A DNA stretch of 37,896 nt from contig JANXUO010000485.1 in assembly GCA_025356245.1 (NCBI GenBank), positions 1-37,896 of the forward strand, read 5' to 3'. Within the stretch, counting starts at the first letter, position 1. Every line of letters starts with the position of its first letter. Source of the stretch: Hymenobacter sp. Lineage in GTDB: Bacteria > Bacteroidota > Bacteroidia > Cytophagales > Hymenobacteraceae. The notes under the pieces are model-generated. The model did no database searches, was not told the DNA's origin, and worked only from the letters and a program-made list of their open reading frames with translations. Below are positions 14,848 through 22,701 of the stretch, piece after piece. A program made the translations under genes and the position numbers.

Positions 14848-16047
14848 ATGCTCACCGACGCGACCCTGCTCCGCCCCTTCGATGCTGCCCGCTGGGTGAT
14901 TGCCGCGCCCGGCGACCGCCACCTGCTGGTCAGCACGGCGGCGGCCGACCTGTTCCGGCTGCTGGCCGGGGCCGACTCGCTGGACGCGGCCCGGACGGCC
15001 TTCAACGCCCGATTCTCCCGCGACCTGAGTCCGTCTGCTTTCGCGGGGCTGGTCGAAGACCGGTTTGGTGGGTACGGGTTGCTCCGCAACGACTCGGTGG
15101 CCCTGCGCCCCCGGTTGCCCGTGCCCGCGCTGCGGCTGCGGGTGGAGTTTATTCCCGCCCCACTGGCCGGCTGGCTCTCGGCTTGGCTGCGGCCCTGCTA
15201 CGCCCCGGGCGTGTTCTGGTGGACTTCGGCCCTGCTTACGGCTCTGCTCGCGGCTGGCTATTTTCTGGCCCCGGCGGCCCAGCTGCCGACCAGTTCCCAG
15301 CTTTGGCTGACGTTGCCGCTGGTGTACGGCTCGGTGTTGCTGCACGAGCTGGGCCACGTGGCCGCCACCGCCCGGGCCGGCGTCCGGCACGGCGGCATCG
15401 GCTTTGGAATGTACGCCTACCTGTTTCCGGTGCTTTACGCCGACGTGACCGGCATCTGGCTGGCCGGCAAGCACGCGCGCGTCATCGCCAACCTGGCCGG
15501 CATCCACGCCCAGTTGCTGTACGCCGGGGTGCTGGCCGGGGGCTACCTGCTCAGCGGCTACGCCCCGTTGCGCTTTGTTGCCGGGGCCGTGGGCATCACT
15601 GCCCTGTGGCAGTTCAACCCCTTCGTGCGCCACGACGGCTACTGGCTCCTGGCCGACCTGACCAACACGCCCAACCTGCTGCCCCGGGCCGAAGTCGTGG
15701 TGCGGCAGGTATGCAGTGTAGCCGGCGTGCGCCAGCTCGTGGCCCGCCGGGGCCGGGCGTTGCGCCCGGGTCCGCAGGCCGCCCTTTTCACCTACGGCCT
15801 GCTCAACGGGGCGCTGCTGTTCTTTTTCATCGGCTACACCTGCTGGCACAACGCCGGCCTGGTGCTCGCCTTTCCTTCGGTTGTTCTGACTTTGCTCGGC
15901 AAGCTGCTCCACGGCACGTTCCAGGCGGCGGACGTGAACCGGTCCCAATTCGTGGTACTCGCGTTATACCTCGTTCTGGTCCGCTTCGTCCTCGACCTGG
16001 GCCTTCGGTGGCGGCGGCCCGGGGCTCCCCCGGTGGGGGCCTCCTAG
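14848..16047 (+). CDS. Membrane M50 metalloprotease with PqqD-like N-terminal domain
   Basis: 399 residues. The first 90 resemble a PqqD-type RiPP recognition element (LLVSTAAADLFRLLAGADSL...LVEDRFGGYGLL). The rest is a polytopic membrane region with VLLHELGHVAATARAG (HExxH zinc site, H166-H170), then NPFVRHDGYWLLADLTNTPN (257-276), the NPF/DGY signature of M50 peptidases found in peptide-modification clusters; the Asp of DGY is the usual third zinc ligand. Further membrane segments lie at about 122-141, 152-165, 222-252 and 312-345. Such enzymes are thought to cleave or help export ribosomal peptides, with the PqqD-like part holding the leader. Ten nt after the isoprenoid gene and 80 nt before the first peptide, it is the likely processing enzyme of this operon. 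Confidence 0.8.
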   Translation: MLTDATLLRPFDAARWVIAAPGDRHLLVSTAAADLFRLLAGADSLDAARTAFNARFSRDLSPSAFAGLVEDRFGGYGLLRNDSVALRPRLPVPALRLRVEFIPAPLAGWLSAWLRPCYAPGVFWWTSALLTALLAAGYFLAPAAQLPTSSQLWLTLPLVYGSVLLHELGHVAATARAGVRHGGIGFGMYAYLFPVLYADVTGIWLAGKHARVIANLAGIHAQLLYAGVLAGGYLLSGYAPLRFVAGAVGITALWQFNPFVRHDGYWLLADLTNTPNLLPRAEVVVRQVCSVAGVRQLVARRGRALRPGPQAALFTYGLLNGALLFFFIGYTCWHNAGLVLAFPSVVLTLLGKLLHGTFQAADVNRSQFVVLALYLVLVRFVLDLGLRWRRPGAPPVGAS

Positions 16048-16127
16048 CAAACGGCACGGGGTCCTTTACCGGGTGGGCCCCCGCCGCCGTCTCCTCCCCC
16101 ACCCGTCCACTTTTTTTACCCTTTTTC

Positions 16128-16280
16128 ATGAATACCCCCGCAACCCCTGCCCCCGCCAGTGCCGAAGCCCTGGCCAGCGACTTCCAGGTCGCCGAACTCG
16201 AACCCCGTTTCGAAAACGTCTGGCTCATGCCCGGCGGGCGCGACGTGGAAAACCCCGCGCCCAGCGTACCCGGCCGATAG
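16128..16280 (+). CDS. Candidate RiPP/pheromone precursor peptide 1, 50 aa
   Basis: A short frame with ATG at 16128, spaced 80 nt after the protease. It aligns with the second peptide over most of its length: AEALA, FQVAELEPR, EN-[VI]-W, then a Gly/Pro part and ENP-x-PSVP. The shared N-terminal half has the form of a leader, and the part from Trp32 onwards (WLMPGGRDVENPAPSVPGR) would be the core. There is no Cys, Ser or Thr cluster as in lanthipeptides. Trp is the natural site if the isoprenoid-synthase-like protein is a ComQ-type transferase. The 50-residue length resembles ComX precursors. Confidence 0.75.
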   Translation: MNTPATPAPASAEALASDFQVAELEPRFENVWLMPGGRDVENPAPSVPGR

Positions 16281-16341
16281 TGTGCCCTGACAGCCGCTGT
16301 CCTTTCATCACTTTCATCGTTTCATTTTTCAACGCATTCCA

Positions 16342-16485
16342 ATGGAATCCATCACCAACAACGCCGGTGCCGAGGCCCTGGCCAATACCTTTCAGGTAGC
16401 CGAACTCGAGCCCCGCCTCGAAAACATCTGGGGCATACCCTACGGCAACGAAAACCCGCATCCTTCGGTGCCGCCCAAAAACTAA
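16342..16485 (+). CDS. Candidate RiPP/pheromone precursor peptide 2, 47 aa
   Basis: ATG at 16342, 61 nt after peptide 1. The leader AEALA...FQVAELEPR is kept exactly, while the codons differ: over the nine codons of FQVAELEPR there are four synonymous and no amino-acid changes, so the frame is under purifying selection. The core starts at Trp30 (WGIPYGNENPHPSVPPKN) and differs from peptide 1 mainly just after the Trp. Two diverged cores behind one conserved leader is typical of a peptide family acted on by the same enzymes. A strong terminator follows at 16564. Confidence 0.75.
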   Translation: MESITNNAGAEALANTFQVAELEPRLENIWGIPYGNENPHPSVPPKN

Positions 16486-16563
16486 ACCGGACCCTTTGGG
16501 TGGCTGATGAGCGAGCATCAGCTGCCTGAAAGCCCACAAAAGAGGCCTTAAAAAGGCCAAAAA

Positions 16564-16594
16564 GAGGCCCCGGCAGCACTGCCGGGGCCTCTTT
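16564..16594. terminator. Intrinsic terminator between convergent transcripts
   Basis: Perfect 13-bp stem GAGGCCCCGGCAG / CTGCCGGGGCCTC with TTTC after it on the plus strand and an A-run before it, so it can serve both the peptide operon (plus) and the TPR gene (minus). A smaller GGCCTTAAAAAGGCC hairpin precedes it at 16544-16558. Confidence 0.9.
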
Positions 16595-16631
16595 CGGTAT
16601 TGGCGCTGTGGCCCGGCTTCGCCGGGACCGA

Positions 16632-17987
16632 TTAACGGGTGCCCAGGACCAGCTTTGATGGACTCACTGCACTGCGGCCACTGTTGACGGGCGCAGTGGC
16701 CGGGTGCTGGCGCAGGTAGGTGCGGGCATCCCGGTAGAGGGGCGACTTCCGGCTGGCCAGGGCCAGCACTTGCTCGAAGTAGCGACGGGCATCGACCACG
16801 TTGCGTTGCGTGCCGGCAATGCGCCCCAAATTGGCCAGCGCAAACAGGTAGTAACCGCCCTTGGCCTGGTTCACGGACTCGGAGAAGACCAGGCAGCGCC
16901 GGTAGTAATCCTGGGCCCGGCCCGGGTCGTGGTGGCGTTCCTCCATCAGGTAGCCCAGATAGTAGGTGGCTGCGCGGCCGCTGGTGCCCTCGTAGCCGGG
17001 CATCCCCTGGTTGAGCTTGGTGAGAATCTCGCGGCTGGTACGTTCGCACTCCGCCCACTCTCCCTCGGTAAAAGTGTGGTTGGCGTAGGAGCGCGCAAAG
17101 CAGGCATTATCGGGAAACTCCCGGGTCAGGGTCCGCGAAGTCTGCATGGCTTCAGCGACCCGTTTTTCCTGGTCACTGGCCAGAATCCGCATCTGAAAGA
17201 AGCGGGCCTCGGTGCCGGTGTAAAAGCCCTCGCGGGCCGCCGTGCCCAGCTGGGCCAGGCCCAGTGCCCGGTTGCCCTTGGGGAAGAAGAGCAGCACCGG
17301 GCGCAGCCACGGGTACTCGCCGGCAACCCAGTCGGCGTAATAATTGAACAGCGCTTCCCCAAAAGCAAATTCCGGGCTCAGGCCGTTGGCCTGCCGGCTC
17401 TTTTGCAGGTAAGTGAGGGCGCGTTTGCTGCTCACCGTGGCCTGGCGCCAGTCGCGGCGCTCGGCGTGCAGGCGGGCATCGAAGCCGTAGGCGGCCGAGA
17501 GGAAAAAGCTGGCTTCGTAGTTTTGATTATCGCCATCGTAGAGGCGCTGGGCCTTGACAATGGCCGTGTCGAAGTAAGCAAAAAACCGCTTGTCGTACTC
17601 GGTGGCGTACGTGTTGGAAGGCATGATTTTCCACCACGTGCTCAGGCCCAGCAGAAAGTAGGGCATGGGGTGGTCGGGGTAGCGGCGACGCAGCGAACGA
17701 AACTGCCGGTCGGCCTTGTCGAACTTGAAGTCGTAGAGGTTGTGGACTGCCCCGCCCAGCTCCAGTTGAATGTCCTTGTCCAGCAACAGCCACCCCTTGG
17801 TGTCCACCGTGCTCGGCAACACGTCCACCGTGGTCAGCTCGATGTTCGGCAGGGCCCGCACCGTATCGGGCTCCGTCTCAAATCCGGGCACCTGGGCCCG
17901 CACGGGGCCTCCGGCGAACAACAACGCGCAGCCAGCCAGGCGCAGGGTCGGGCACACGGCGCGACGCAGGCGAGTAAAAGCATTCAT
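16632..17987 (-). CDS. Secreted tetratricopeptide-repeat protein, 451 aa
   Basis: The start at 17987 gives an N-terminal signal peptide (MNAFTRLRRAVCPTLRLAGC, hydrophobic core ALLFAGG, cleavage near VRAQ). The mature protein is built of helix pairs of TPR type; examples are YDFKFDKADRQFRSLRRRYP (about 93-112), GYLMEERHHDPGRAQDYYRR and ARRYFEQVLALASRKSPLYR near the end. TPR proteins act as binding scaffolds; this one should sit in the periplasm. It converges on the peptide operon across a shared terminator. Composition is that of the core genome. No enzyme motif is seen, and a link to the peptide system is not shown. Confidence 0.75.
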   Translation of the reverse strand: MNAFTRLRRAVCPTLRLAGCALLFAGGPVRAQVPGFETEPDTVRALPNIELTTVDVLPSTVDTKGWLLLDKDIQLELGGAVHNLYDFKFDKADRQFRSLRRRYPDHPMPYFLLGLSTWWKIMPSNTYATEYDKRFFAYFDTAIVKAQRLYDGDNQNYEASFFLSAAYGFDARLHAERRDWRQATVSSKRALTYLQKSRQANGLSPEFAFGEALFNYYADWVAGEYPWLRPVLLFFPKGNRALGLAQLGTAAREGFYTGTEARFFQMRILASDQEKRVAEAMQTSRTLTREFPDNACFARSYANHTFTEGEWAECERTSREILTKLNQGMPGYEGTSGRAATYYLGYLMEERHHDPGRAQDYYRRCLVFSESVNQAKGGYYLFALANLGRIAGTQRNVVDARRYFEQVLALASRKSPLYRDARTYLRQHPATAPVNSGRSAVSPSKLVLGTR

Positions 17988-18167
17988 ATGAAACGGGCTG
18001 AAAAAAAGTGATGTGTTTTCTAGGGGCAAGCTGGAACAGAAAACCTCTTTTGTTCTAACAAGTTGAAAAAAGGTAATTTGGCCCCATGTACGGGCAGGCA
18101 GTGGGGTAAGGAAAAGGGTGCCGTGTTCGTATCGGCGCACGAAGGTACACCCAAACCGATTCCGGCC

Positions 18168-20066
18168 TCACGCTGCTTTAAGCAGGGCCGGTGGTTCGGA
18201 AAACAAGCCCATCTGCCGGCTTGTCTGGTGGCTTGTTGGGTAGCTCAATGGCCGGCGCAGGGTCCGGCAAGCTTCGTTGTTTTCAACCTGCGCTTCTTCT
18301 GCCCCGGCCCACTCGTTCACCCGGCTGGCGGGGTCCGGCTGCACCGCGACCGGCGTACTCACCACCTGGGCTACCTCGTTGGCCCCGCTGCCCAGCAGGT
18401 ACTGTAACACCTGCTCGCGCTCTGCGCCGCCGCCCACCAGTGCGGCCAGGTCCGTGCCCGGGGCCGGCTTGGCCTTGGGGAAGGGGCTGGCTTTGCGGGT
18501 CTGGTAGGCCTGCTGCTCCTCGGCTGGCAGCCACTGTTTGCCGGCACAGGCGCGGAGGTTAAATTCCTCGTGCAGCCTGGAATCTAAAAACTCCAGGTGG
18601 ATGGTGCCCTTCTTAAAGAAGCGAATCTTGAAAAACCTGCTCTCGCACACGTTGTCGAACGTGCCCGACCCCACCCGCCCCAATTCCCGGAATTTGACTT
18701 CCAACGCATCCGAAATCAGGCAGATGTTTTCGTACTTCTCGCCCGTCAGGTAAGCGCATACCTTGTCCACGTCGCTGTACCTGTCGCGGTTCCGGTAATC
18801 CACCTCAAAGCCGTTGGAATACTCGCCAAACGAAACCCAGTTGGGTAAAATCAGCTTGCGGTTCACCTTGTAGCGGGAATTGGTTTTCCAGCCCTCGACG
18901 TGGCAGCGGTTCTCGTGGTGGTACTGGGTGAACTTGTCGAAGAGCTGGCCAACGGCCACCTCCAGAATGTTGCCGGTATTGTCGAGCACCATGCTGATGA
19001 GCTGAAACACGTTCTCGCGGGTGAAATCCAGGTAGCCGGTCTGCTCGCTGAACTTGGTGAAGTTCTCGCGCACCGCGTGCGTCATGAATTTTTGAATGTT
19101 GACCTTCTCCAGCACCACGCCCCATATCTGCTGGCGCATTTCCTCGGTGAAGCCCAGGTACTGCCCCCGGTAGCTCTCGCCGCGCTTGCCCTCCGGCCGC
19201 TCGATGACGTCGCGGGCAATGCGCCAGGCGTCGCGCACGCCGCGCGAGTGGGTCAACCCCTGCCCGTAGTGCTTGATGCCGTCGATGGCGCGCAGCAGGT
19301 GCATAAACTGCTCCCGCAAACAGTCGTATTGGGTCAGCATATTGCCGATAACGTCGCACCCGGCCACTTCCCGGGTGTTGTGGCGGCTGGTGTCAAAGTC
19401 ACGCTCCTGGCTCTTGTTCTGCCAGTTGAAGCTAAAGCGGTCCTCGCCCTCAGGTTTTTGCAGCCGGATAATGCTCACTTCCACGTCCGTAGGCCGCTCC
19501 GAGTGCTTGAAGCAGGCCCCCAGCTCCTCCACCGTGCCGCCCACCTGCTCAATCAGGGTCAGCAACTGCTGGCGGGTGCGGGTGCAGGGGTTGCGCAGCG
19601 TTTCCGAGTTCACCAGGGCCACCACCTGGCCCTGGGGCTCCACGATGCTGTAAGCGTGCAAAACGTGCTGGTCACCGCAGGAAAAAGGCGGGTTCATCAC
19701 GATGCACGAAATGGGCATATCGCCGCTGTACTTTAAAAAGTCCTGTCCCAGCAGCCGGTAATTTTTGCCTTGCAGCGTGGCCTGCAAAGTCGGGTCGGTT
19801 TCAAAGCAATAGAGCTTTTTATCCCGCTGGTGCCCGTTCCGGGCCTGCGCGTCGAGCACCTTGCCCACGTAGTCGAGAATGGCCCCGCTGCCGGCGCTCG
19901 GGTCGAGTACCGTGGCGTGGGGGAAATCCCGCATCTCCACCGGTTGCCCCCCCGGCCGGGGACCGAAAAACGACGATTCCGGGTAGCCCAGGTACGTGCG
20001 GTACAACGGGGCCAGTATCTGCTCAATGACCGCATCCGGGGTCGGGTAAAAATCGGCGTTAAACAC
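18168..20066 (-). CDS. N6-adenine DNA methyltransferase with DUF4942-like C-terminus
   Basis: The 632-residue protein starts with GTG at 20066 (MFNADFYPTPDAVIEQIL). Motif I for AdoMet is DPSAGSGAI (55-63) and the catalytic motif IV is NPPF (125-128), the order of gamma-type N6-adenine methyltransferases. From about residue 225 it continues as a long helical domain (FTEEMRQQIWGVVLEKVNIQ, GYLDFTRENVFQLISMVLDN) as in DUF4942 proteins, which are common on Bacteroidota mobile elements. There is no restriction gene beside it, so it is probably an orphan methylase that protects or marks the replicon. The C-terminal 100 residues are Pro/Ala-rich and probably disordered. A strong promoter module lies 34 nt before the start. 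Confidence 0.88.
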   Translation of the reverse strand: MFNADFYPTPDAVIEQILAPLYRTYLGYPESSFFGPRPGGQPVEMRDFPHATVLDPSAGSGAILDYVGKVLDAQARNGHQRDKKLYCFETDPTLQATLQGKNYRLLGQDFLKYSGDMPISCIVMNPPFSCGDQHVLHAYSIVEPQGQVVALVNSETLRNPCTRTRQQLLTLIEQVGGTVEELGACFKHSERPTDVEVSIIRLQKPEGEDRFSFNWQNKSQERDFDTSRHNTREVAGCDVIGNMLTQYDCLREQFMHLLRAIDGIKHYGQGLTHSRGVRDAWRIARDVIERPEGKRGESYRGQYLGFTEEMRQQIWGVVLEKVNIQKFMTHAVRENFTKFSEQTGYLDFTRENVFQLISMVLDNTGNILEVAVGQLFDKFTQYHHENRCHVEGWKTNSRYKVNRKLILPNWVSFGEYSNGFEVDYRNRDRYSDVDKVCAYLTGEKYENICLISDALEVKFRELGRVGSGTFDNVCESRFFKIRFFKKGTIHLEFLDSRLHEEFNLRACAGKQWLPAEEQQAYQTRKASPFPKAKPAPGTDLAALVGGGAEREQVLQYLLGSGANEVAQVVSTPVAVQPDPASRVNEWAGAEEAQVENNEACRTLRRPLSYPTSHQTSRQMGLFSEPPALLKAA

Positions 20067-20099
20067 GGTCAGGGAGGGTTAAAATGGGGTTGTTTTGTG

Positions 20100-20126
20100 C
20101 GTATATACGTACACAAACTAAGCCAA
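20100..20126 (-). promoter_or_regulatory. Promoter module TTGG-N15-TATATACG
   Basis: Minus strand: TTTTTGG, 15 nt with TTTGTGTACG, then TATATACGCACAAA. One of the best-conserved members, 34 nt before the GTG of the methyltransferase. Confidence 0.7.
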
Positions 20127-20191
20127 AAACCCGCTTATTGGGGCTATCAGCGCTTTTTTTGTAAATCCAATCTCTGTAAATCCAGGCAACT

Positions 20192-20731
20192 CTAGCGGTG
20201 GTAATGGGGGTGCAAATCAGCCGCCGCCTGCTCGGCCAGCTTGCGGCTTTTCACTTCCCGGAAAATGTAATCCAGCAGCTCCGAGGCTTCTTCGATGGTG
20301 GCCTTTTCCCCCGCCGCCCGCAACGCGTCGCGGTCGTGGTCAAAAACGTGCGATTTGGTCACGGCGTGGAGCTTCGCCATCTGCCGCTCGGTCGTCATCT
20401 CCGGTTCCTGAGCGTCCGTGATGCCTGCCGGCTCTACTTTTGGCGGGGCGAGTCGGTGCCCCCGGGTGCCGAGCATATCGGTCAGCTCAAACCACGCCCC
20501 GGTTTCAAACAGGTAATTTACGTCCTGCCATCCCTGGGCCAGCAGCGCTTTGAGCAGCGAGCCGTGGCACTCGGGACGGGTAAGGGCCGCCACGGCCGCG
20601 CGGGTGCCCACCAGCACCGGCAGCACCACAGGCACAACAGCGGCAGCGGTGGAAAGGCACATCAGGCCAGCGCGGAAACCAGCGGCGGGCTGCGAGAAAT
20701 CAGCGTGAAACAAGCCTACGGTAGTGGTCAT
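20192..20731 (-). CDS. Hypothetical protein with one membrane segment, 179 aa
   Basis: Starts MTTTVGLFHADFSQPAAGFR. A hydrophobic stretch (AAAVVPVVLPVLVGTRAAVA, about residues 28-47) is followed by a charged soluble part with long helices (EEASELLDYIFREVKSRKLA) and a His-rich end (HPHYHR). It was cut back from an upstream frame that reads through the promoter palindrome. Function unknown. Confidence 0.6.
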   Translation of the reverse strand: MTTTVGLFHADFSQPAAGFRAGLMCLSTAAAVVPVVLPVLVGTRAAVAALTRPECHGSLLKALLAQGWQDVNYLFETGAWFELTDMLGTRGHRLAPPKVEPAGITDAQEPEMTTERQMAKLHAVTKSHVFDHDRDALRAAGEKATIEEASELLDYIFREVKSRKLAEQAAADLHPHYHR

Positions 20732-20768
20732 GGCAAAGAAAGGGAAGGTGGAACGGGGTCGTGTTGTG

Positions 20769-20795
20769 CGTATATACGTACACAAACCACGCCAT
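20769..20795 (-). promoter_or_regulatory. Promoter module ATGG-N15-TATATACG
   Basis: Minus strand: ATTATGG, 15 nt with TTTGTGTACG, then TATATACGCACAAC; 38 nt before the 179-residue gene. Confidence 0.7.
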
Positions 20796-20922
20796 AATGC
20801 CTGTTTTCAACGCTGCCCGCGCCCTTTGATTCGCCGTTTTCATTTTCCCACGGCCTCAAAAAAAAGACTTATCCGGGGCCACTCTTACACTTCTGCGGAG
20901 CGGTTGAACGGTCCGTAAACGT

Positions 20923-20955
20923 AAAAAAGTCCGCCGGTAAAACCGGCGGACTTTT
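20923..20955. terminator. Intrinsic terminator in a long non-coding gap
   Basis: AAAAGTCCGCCGG, loop TAAAA, CCGGCGGACTTTT: a perfect stem with T-runs on both strands. The nearest minus-strand gene upstream ends 550 bp away at 21506, so this site may end an unrecognised transcript from within 20960-21505. Confidence 0.88.
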
Positions 20956-21030
20956 CGCGTGGGGTGAGGTACACGTCGCTCTCCCTTCCATAAATTCTGC
21001 TCACATTAATCTTTAATAAGCTTATAAATG

Positions 21031-21143
21031 TAATTTTGCATCGTTCAAAACAGGCCACGCGGCCCACAGCAGCAGAAAACATTGGCAGAAACAGGTGAGG
21101 CGGTGAAGTAGTCCAGAAGCCTGTTTTGAACGATGCAAAATTA
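21031..21143. mobile_element. MITE-like element with 24-bp perfect terminal inverted repeats
   Basis: The ends TAATTTTGCATCGTTCAAAA (21031 on, 24 bp with CAGG) and its exact complement (21120-21143) bound 65 nt of unrelated sequence; the total is 113 bp. The outermost TA on each side could be the target duplication of an IS630/mariner-type transposase, leaving 22-bp repeats. No transposase is encoded. A cruciform binding site or RNA hairpin is the alternative. Confidence 0.6.
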
Positions 21144-21196
21144 GGTCCCTAAATCGACCCAAAAAAAGACAAAGTGCCCGTAAAACGGACATCAGG

Positions 21197-21205
21197 TTAT
21201 CCACA
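21197..21205 (+). promoter_or_regulatory. Perfect DnaA box
   Basis: TTATCCACA matches the E. coli-type consensus TTATNCACA. It sits at the edge of the AT-rich part (about 21230-21420) of the non-coding gap 20956-21505. One box alone may be chance. Another detail in the gap is the dyad GTGTTTTATTAAACAC (21287-21302). I see no gene in it. Confidence 0.4.
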
Positions 21206-21505
21206 ATTTAGGCCTCAAATGCGGTAAAAAAATCGGACTTTCGCCGATGCTTAAATGCCTTGTGTTTTGTTTATGCTTGATAGTTAGTGTTTTATTAAAC
21301 ACCACAAAAGCAAAATCGGGGAAATTTTTTTGCAAAAAAACGACTGTTTGTGACAAATATTGAATGCACTAATAAAATCTGATTGGCAATTAACCGCTTA
21401 GAGATTCTTAAGATGTGATTCAAGGCGCGGCAGGTGGCTTGCCACAAGCACTGATTGCCAAAGCAGTTCGGCCTGGACTAGCCCAAACCGAACTCAACAG
21501 CGGCT

Positions 21506-21883
21506 CTAGCAACTGCTGGCCCGGCGGATTATGGGCACCACGGTGTCCATTCCGGTTACCCCGGTGAAAATCTCCCGCAGGTTTTCCGCGTCCACGTTTT
21601 CGACGGTGTGCGTGATGGTGTCGGATGCATCAACTGCACTCAGGTGCTTAAAGAACTCCATTCGGTAGTAGTCATTGGGCAACAACGTGACCCGCAGCTT
21701 TTCCCAGCCGGCCTCGTGCCCGCCCAGCATCACCTGCACGAACGGGTTGGGGCTTGCCTGGCTGCGCCCGCTTACCAGGGGTTTAAACGAACCCGTCATA
21801 AACATGAAGGCATTACCGCCGAGTTGGTCGAGGATAATGGCACCTTCCAGCAGGTGCTCGGGGGCGTTGGCGGCAAAGCTCAT
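21506..21883 (-). CDS. Hypothetical protein, 125 aa
   Basis: Starts MSFAANAPEHLLEGAIILDQ. Mixed alpha/beta with strand-like FVQVMLGGHEAGWEKLRVTL and a C-terminal DTVVPIIRRASSC. The leader contains a GGCAACG hairpin (21901-21923) and a promoter-like AGGGCATATTTATTGCCTTT, also seen near 27484-27505 in front of another gene. A weak terminator-like hairpin (AGTTCGG / CCGAACT, 21465-21494) follows the stop. Family unknown. Confidence 0.65.
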   Translation of the reverse strand: MSFAANAPEHLLEGAIILDQLGGNAFMFMTGSFKPLVSGRSQASPNPFVQVMLGGHEAGWEKLRVTLLPNDYYRMEFFKHLSAVDASDTITHTVENVDAENLREIFTGVTGMDTVVPIIRRASSC

Positions 21884-22043
21884 TGTACAGGGAAAACCGG
21901 GCAGGCTACGTTGCCAGCCGTACCGATGTAAAGGCAATAAATATGCCCTAACGGCCCTTTTTTAGCAGTTTTTCTTCGTTTTTGAAGCTTTATCCTAACC
22001 GACTTTCCCTTCCCTGCCGCCTGCGCTGTCCCGACCATCAGCC

Positions 22044-22232
22044 CTAATTTACCGGCCGGGCCGAAATGGTAAATTCGGCCTCCTCTTCGTCCGCGTTCAC
22101 CACCTGTACGCTGTGGCTGCTGAACTTCCGCAATTGCTCACGGTAGGTGGCGAGTGCCGGCAGCGGCTGCCTGACCAATCGCTCGTGCGCTTTGCGTAGG
22201 CTGGTGTAAAGCTGGCTGTCCTCACAGCCCAT
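22044..22232 (-). CDS. Hypothetical protein, 62 aa
   Basis: ATG at 22232 (MGCEDSQLYTSLRKAHERLV); a TTG at 22262 would add ten residues. Helical N-terminal half, then a strand-rich acidic end (SVQVVNADEEEAEFTISARP). No family recognised. A CCCACTGCC motif lies about 60 nt upstream. Confidence 0.55.
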   Translation of the reverse strand: MGCEDSQLYTSLRKAHERLVRQPLPALATYREQLRKFSSHSVQVVNADEEEAEFTISARPVN

Positions 22233-22336
22233 TTGGTTAGAATGGGTCAAGGCGGGCTTCAAAAACTGGTTTCATCGCTTGGGAGCAACAGGCAGTGGGA
22301 AAAAGAAATGGCCGGCACCGGCCTCGGGCTACCTGG

Positions 22337-22624
22337 CTACCTGGCCTCGTTGGTGAGGCGCAGCAGGCCGTGGCTGATGCCGTGGGCCGCGCAGGCCCCG
22401 CACAGCAGCTCGTGCAGGTCGGCGGGGAACAAGTCGTTGAAGTCGCTGCCCTCCCCGTTGTCGAAGGTGATGAAGGTGTCGGCGTATTCGCCGGGGGGCG
22501 TGGTACCCGGCGTGTGCCAGGTGGCGCGCCGGCTGGTGGGGCAGTTGAGCCAGGCCCGAAAGTCAGGCCGGGCAAAGAACTCGGGCACGTTGATGGAAAG
22601 GGAGGCAATACGGGTTATTTGCAT
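22337..22624 (-). CDS. Hypothetical protein, 95 aa
   Basis: Starts MQITRIASLSINVPEFFARP and has DFNDLFPADLHELLCGACAA, with one CxxC and nearby His residues. An in-frame GTG four codons upstream is possible. Unknown family. Confidence 0.6.
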   Translation of the reverse strand: MQITRIASLSINVPEFFARPDFRAWLNCPTSRRATWHTPGTTPPGEYADTFITFDNGEGSDFNDLFPADLHELLCGACAAHGISHGLLRLTNEAR

Positions 22625-22701
22625 CGGACTAAGCACTGATTAAGAAAAATGATGAAGGGTAAACCGGAAGCTGTTGGCTCCCGGCCCCGAATAAATAGCG
22701 G

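Noticed and set aside
14719-15948. 409-codon minus-strand frame across the protease gene
   Set aside because: Low-complexity Gln/Gly/Arg-rich shadow of the M50 protease frame, which has HELGH and NPF/DGY motifs.
15183-16280. Plus-strand frame that runs from the protease region into peptide 1
   Set aside because: Arg/Pro-rich second frame of a GC-rich gene. Its end coincides with the peptide-1 frame only because they share a reading phase; the ATG at 16128 is the supported start.
18900-19736. 278-codon plus-strand frame inside the methyltransferase
   Set aside because: Antisense shadow, Leu/Val/Ala/His-rich, no motif.
21197-21420. Second replication origin
   Set aside because: A single DnaA box and AT-richness are not enough; the iteron region at 2164-2540 is the supported origin. 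Kept only as a finding to check.
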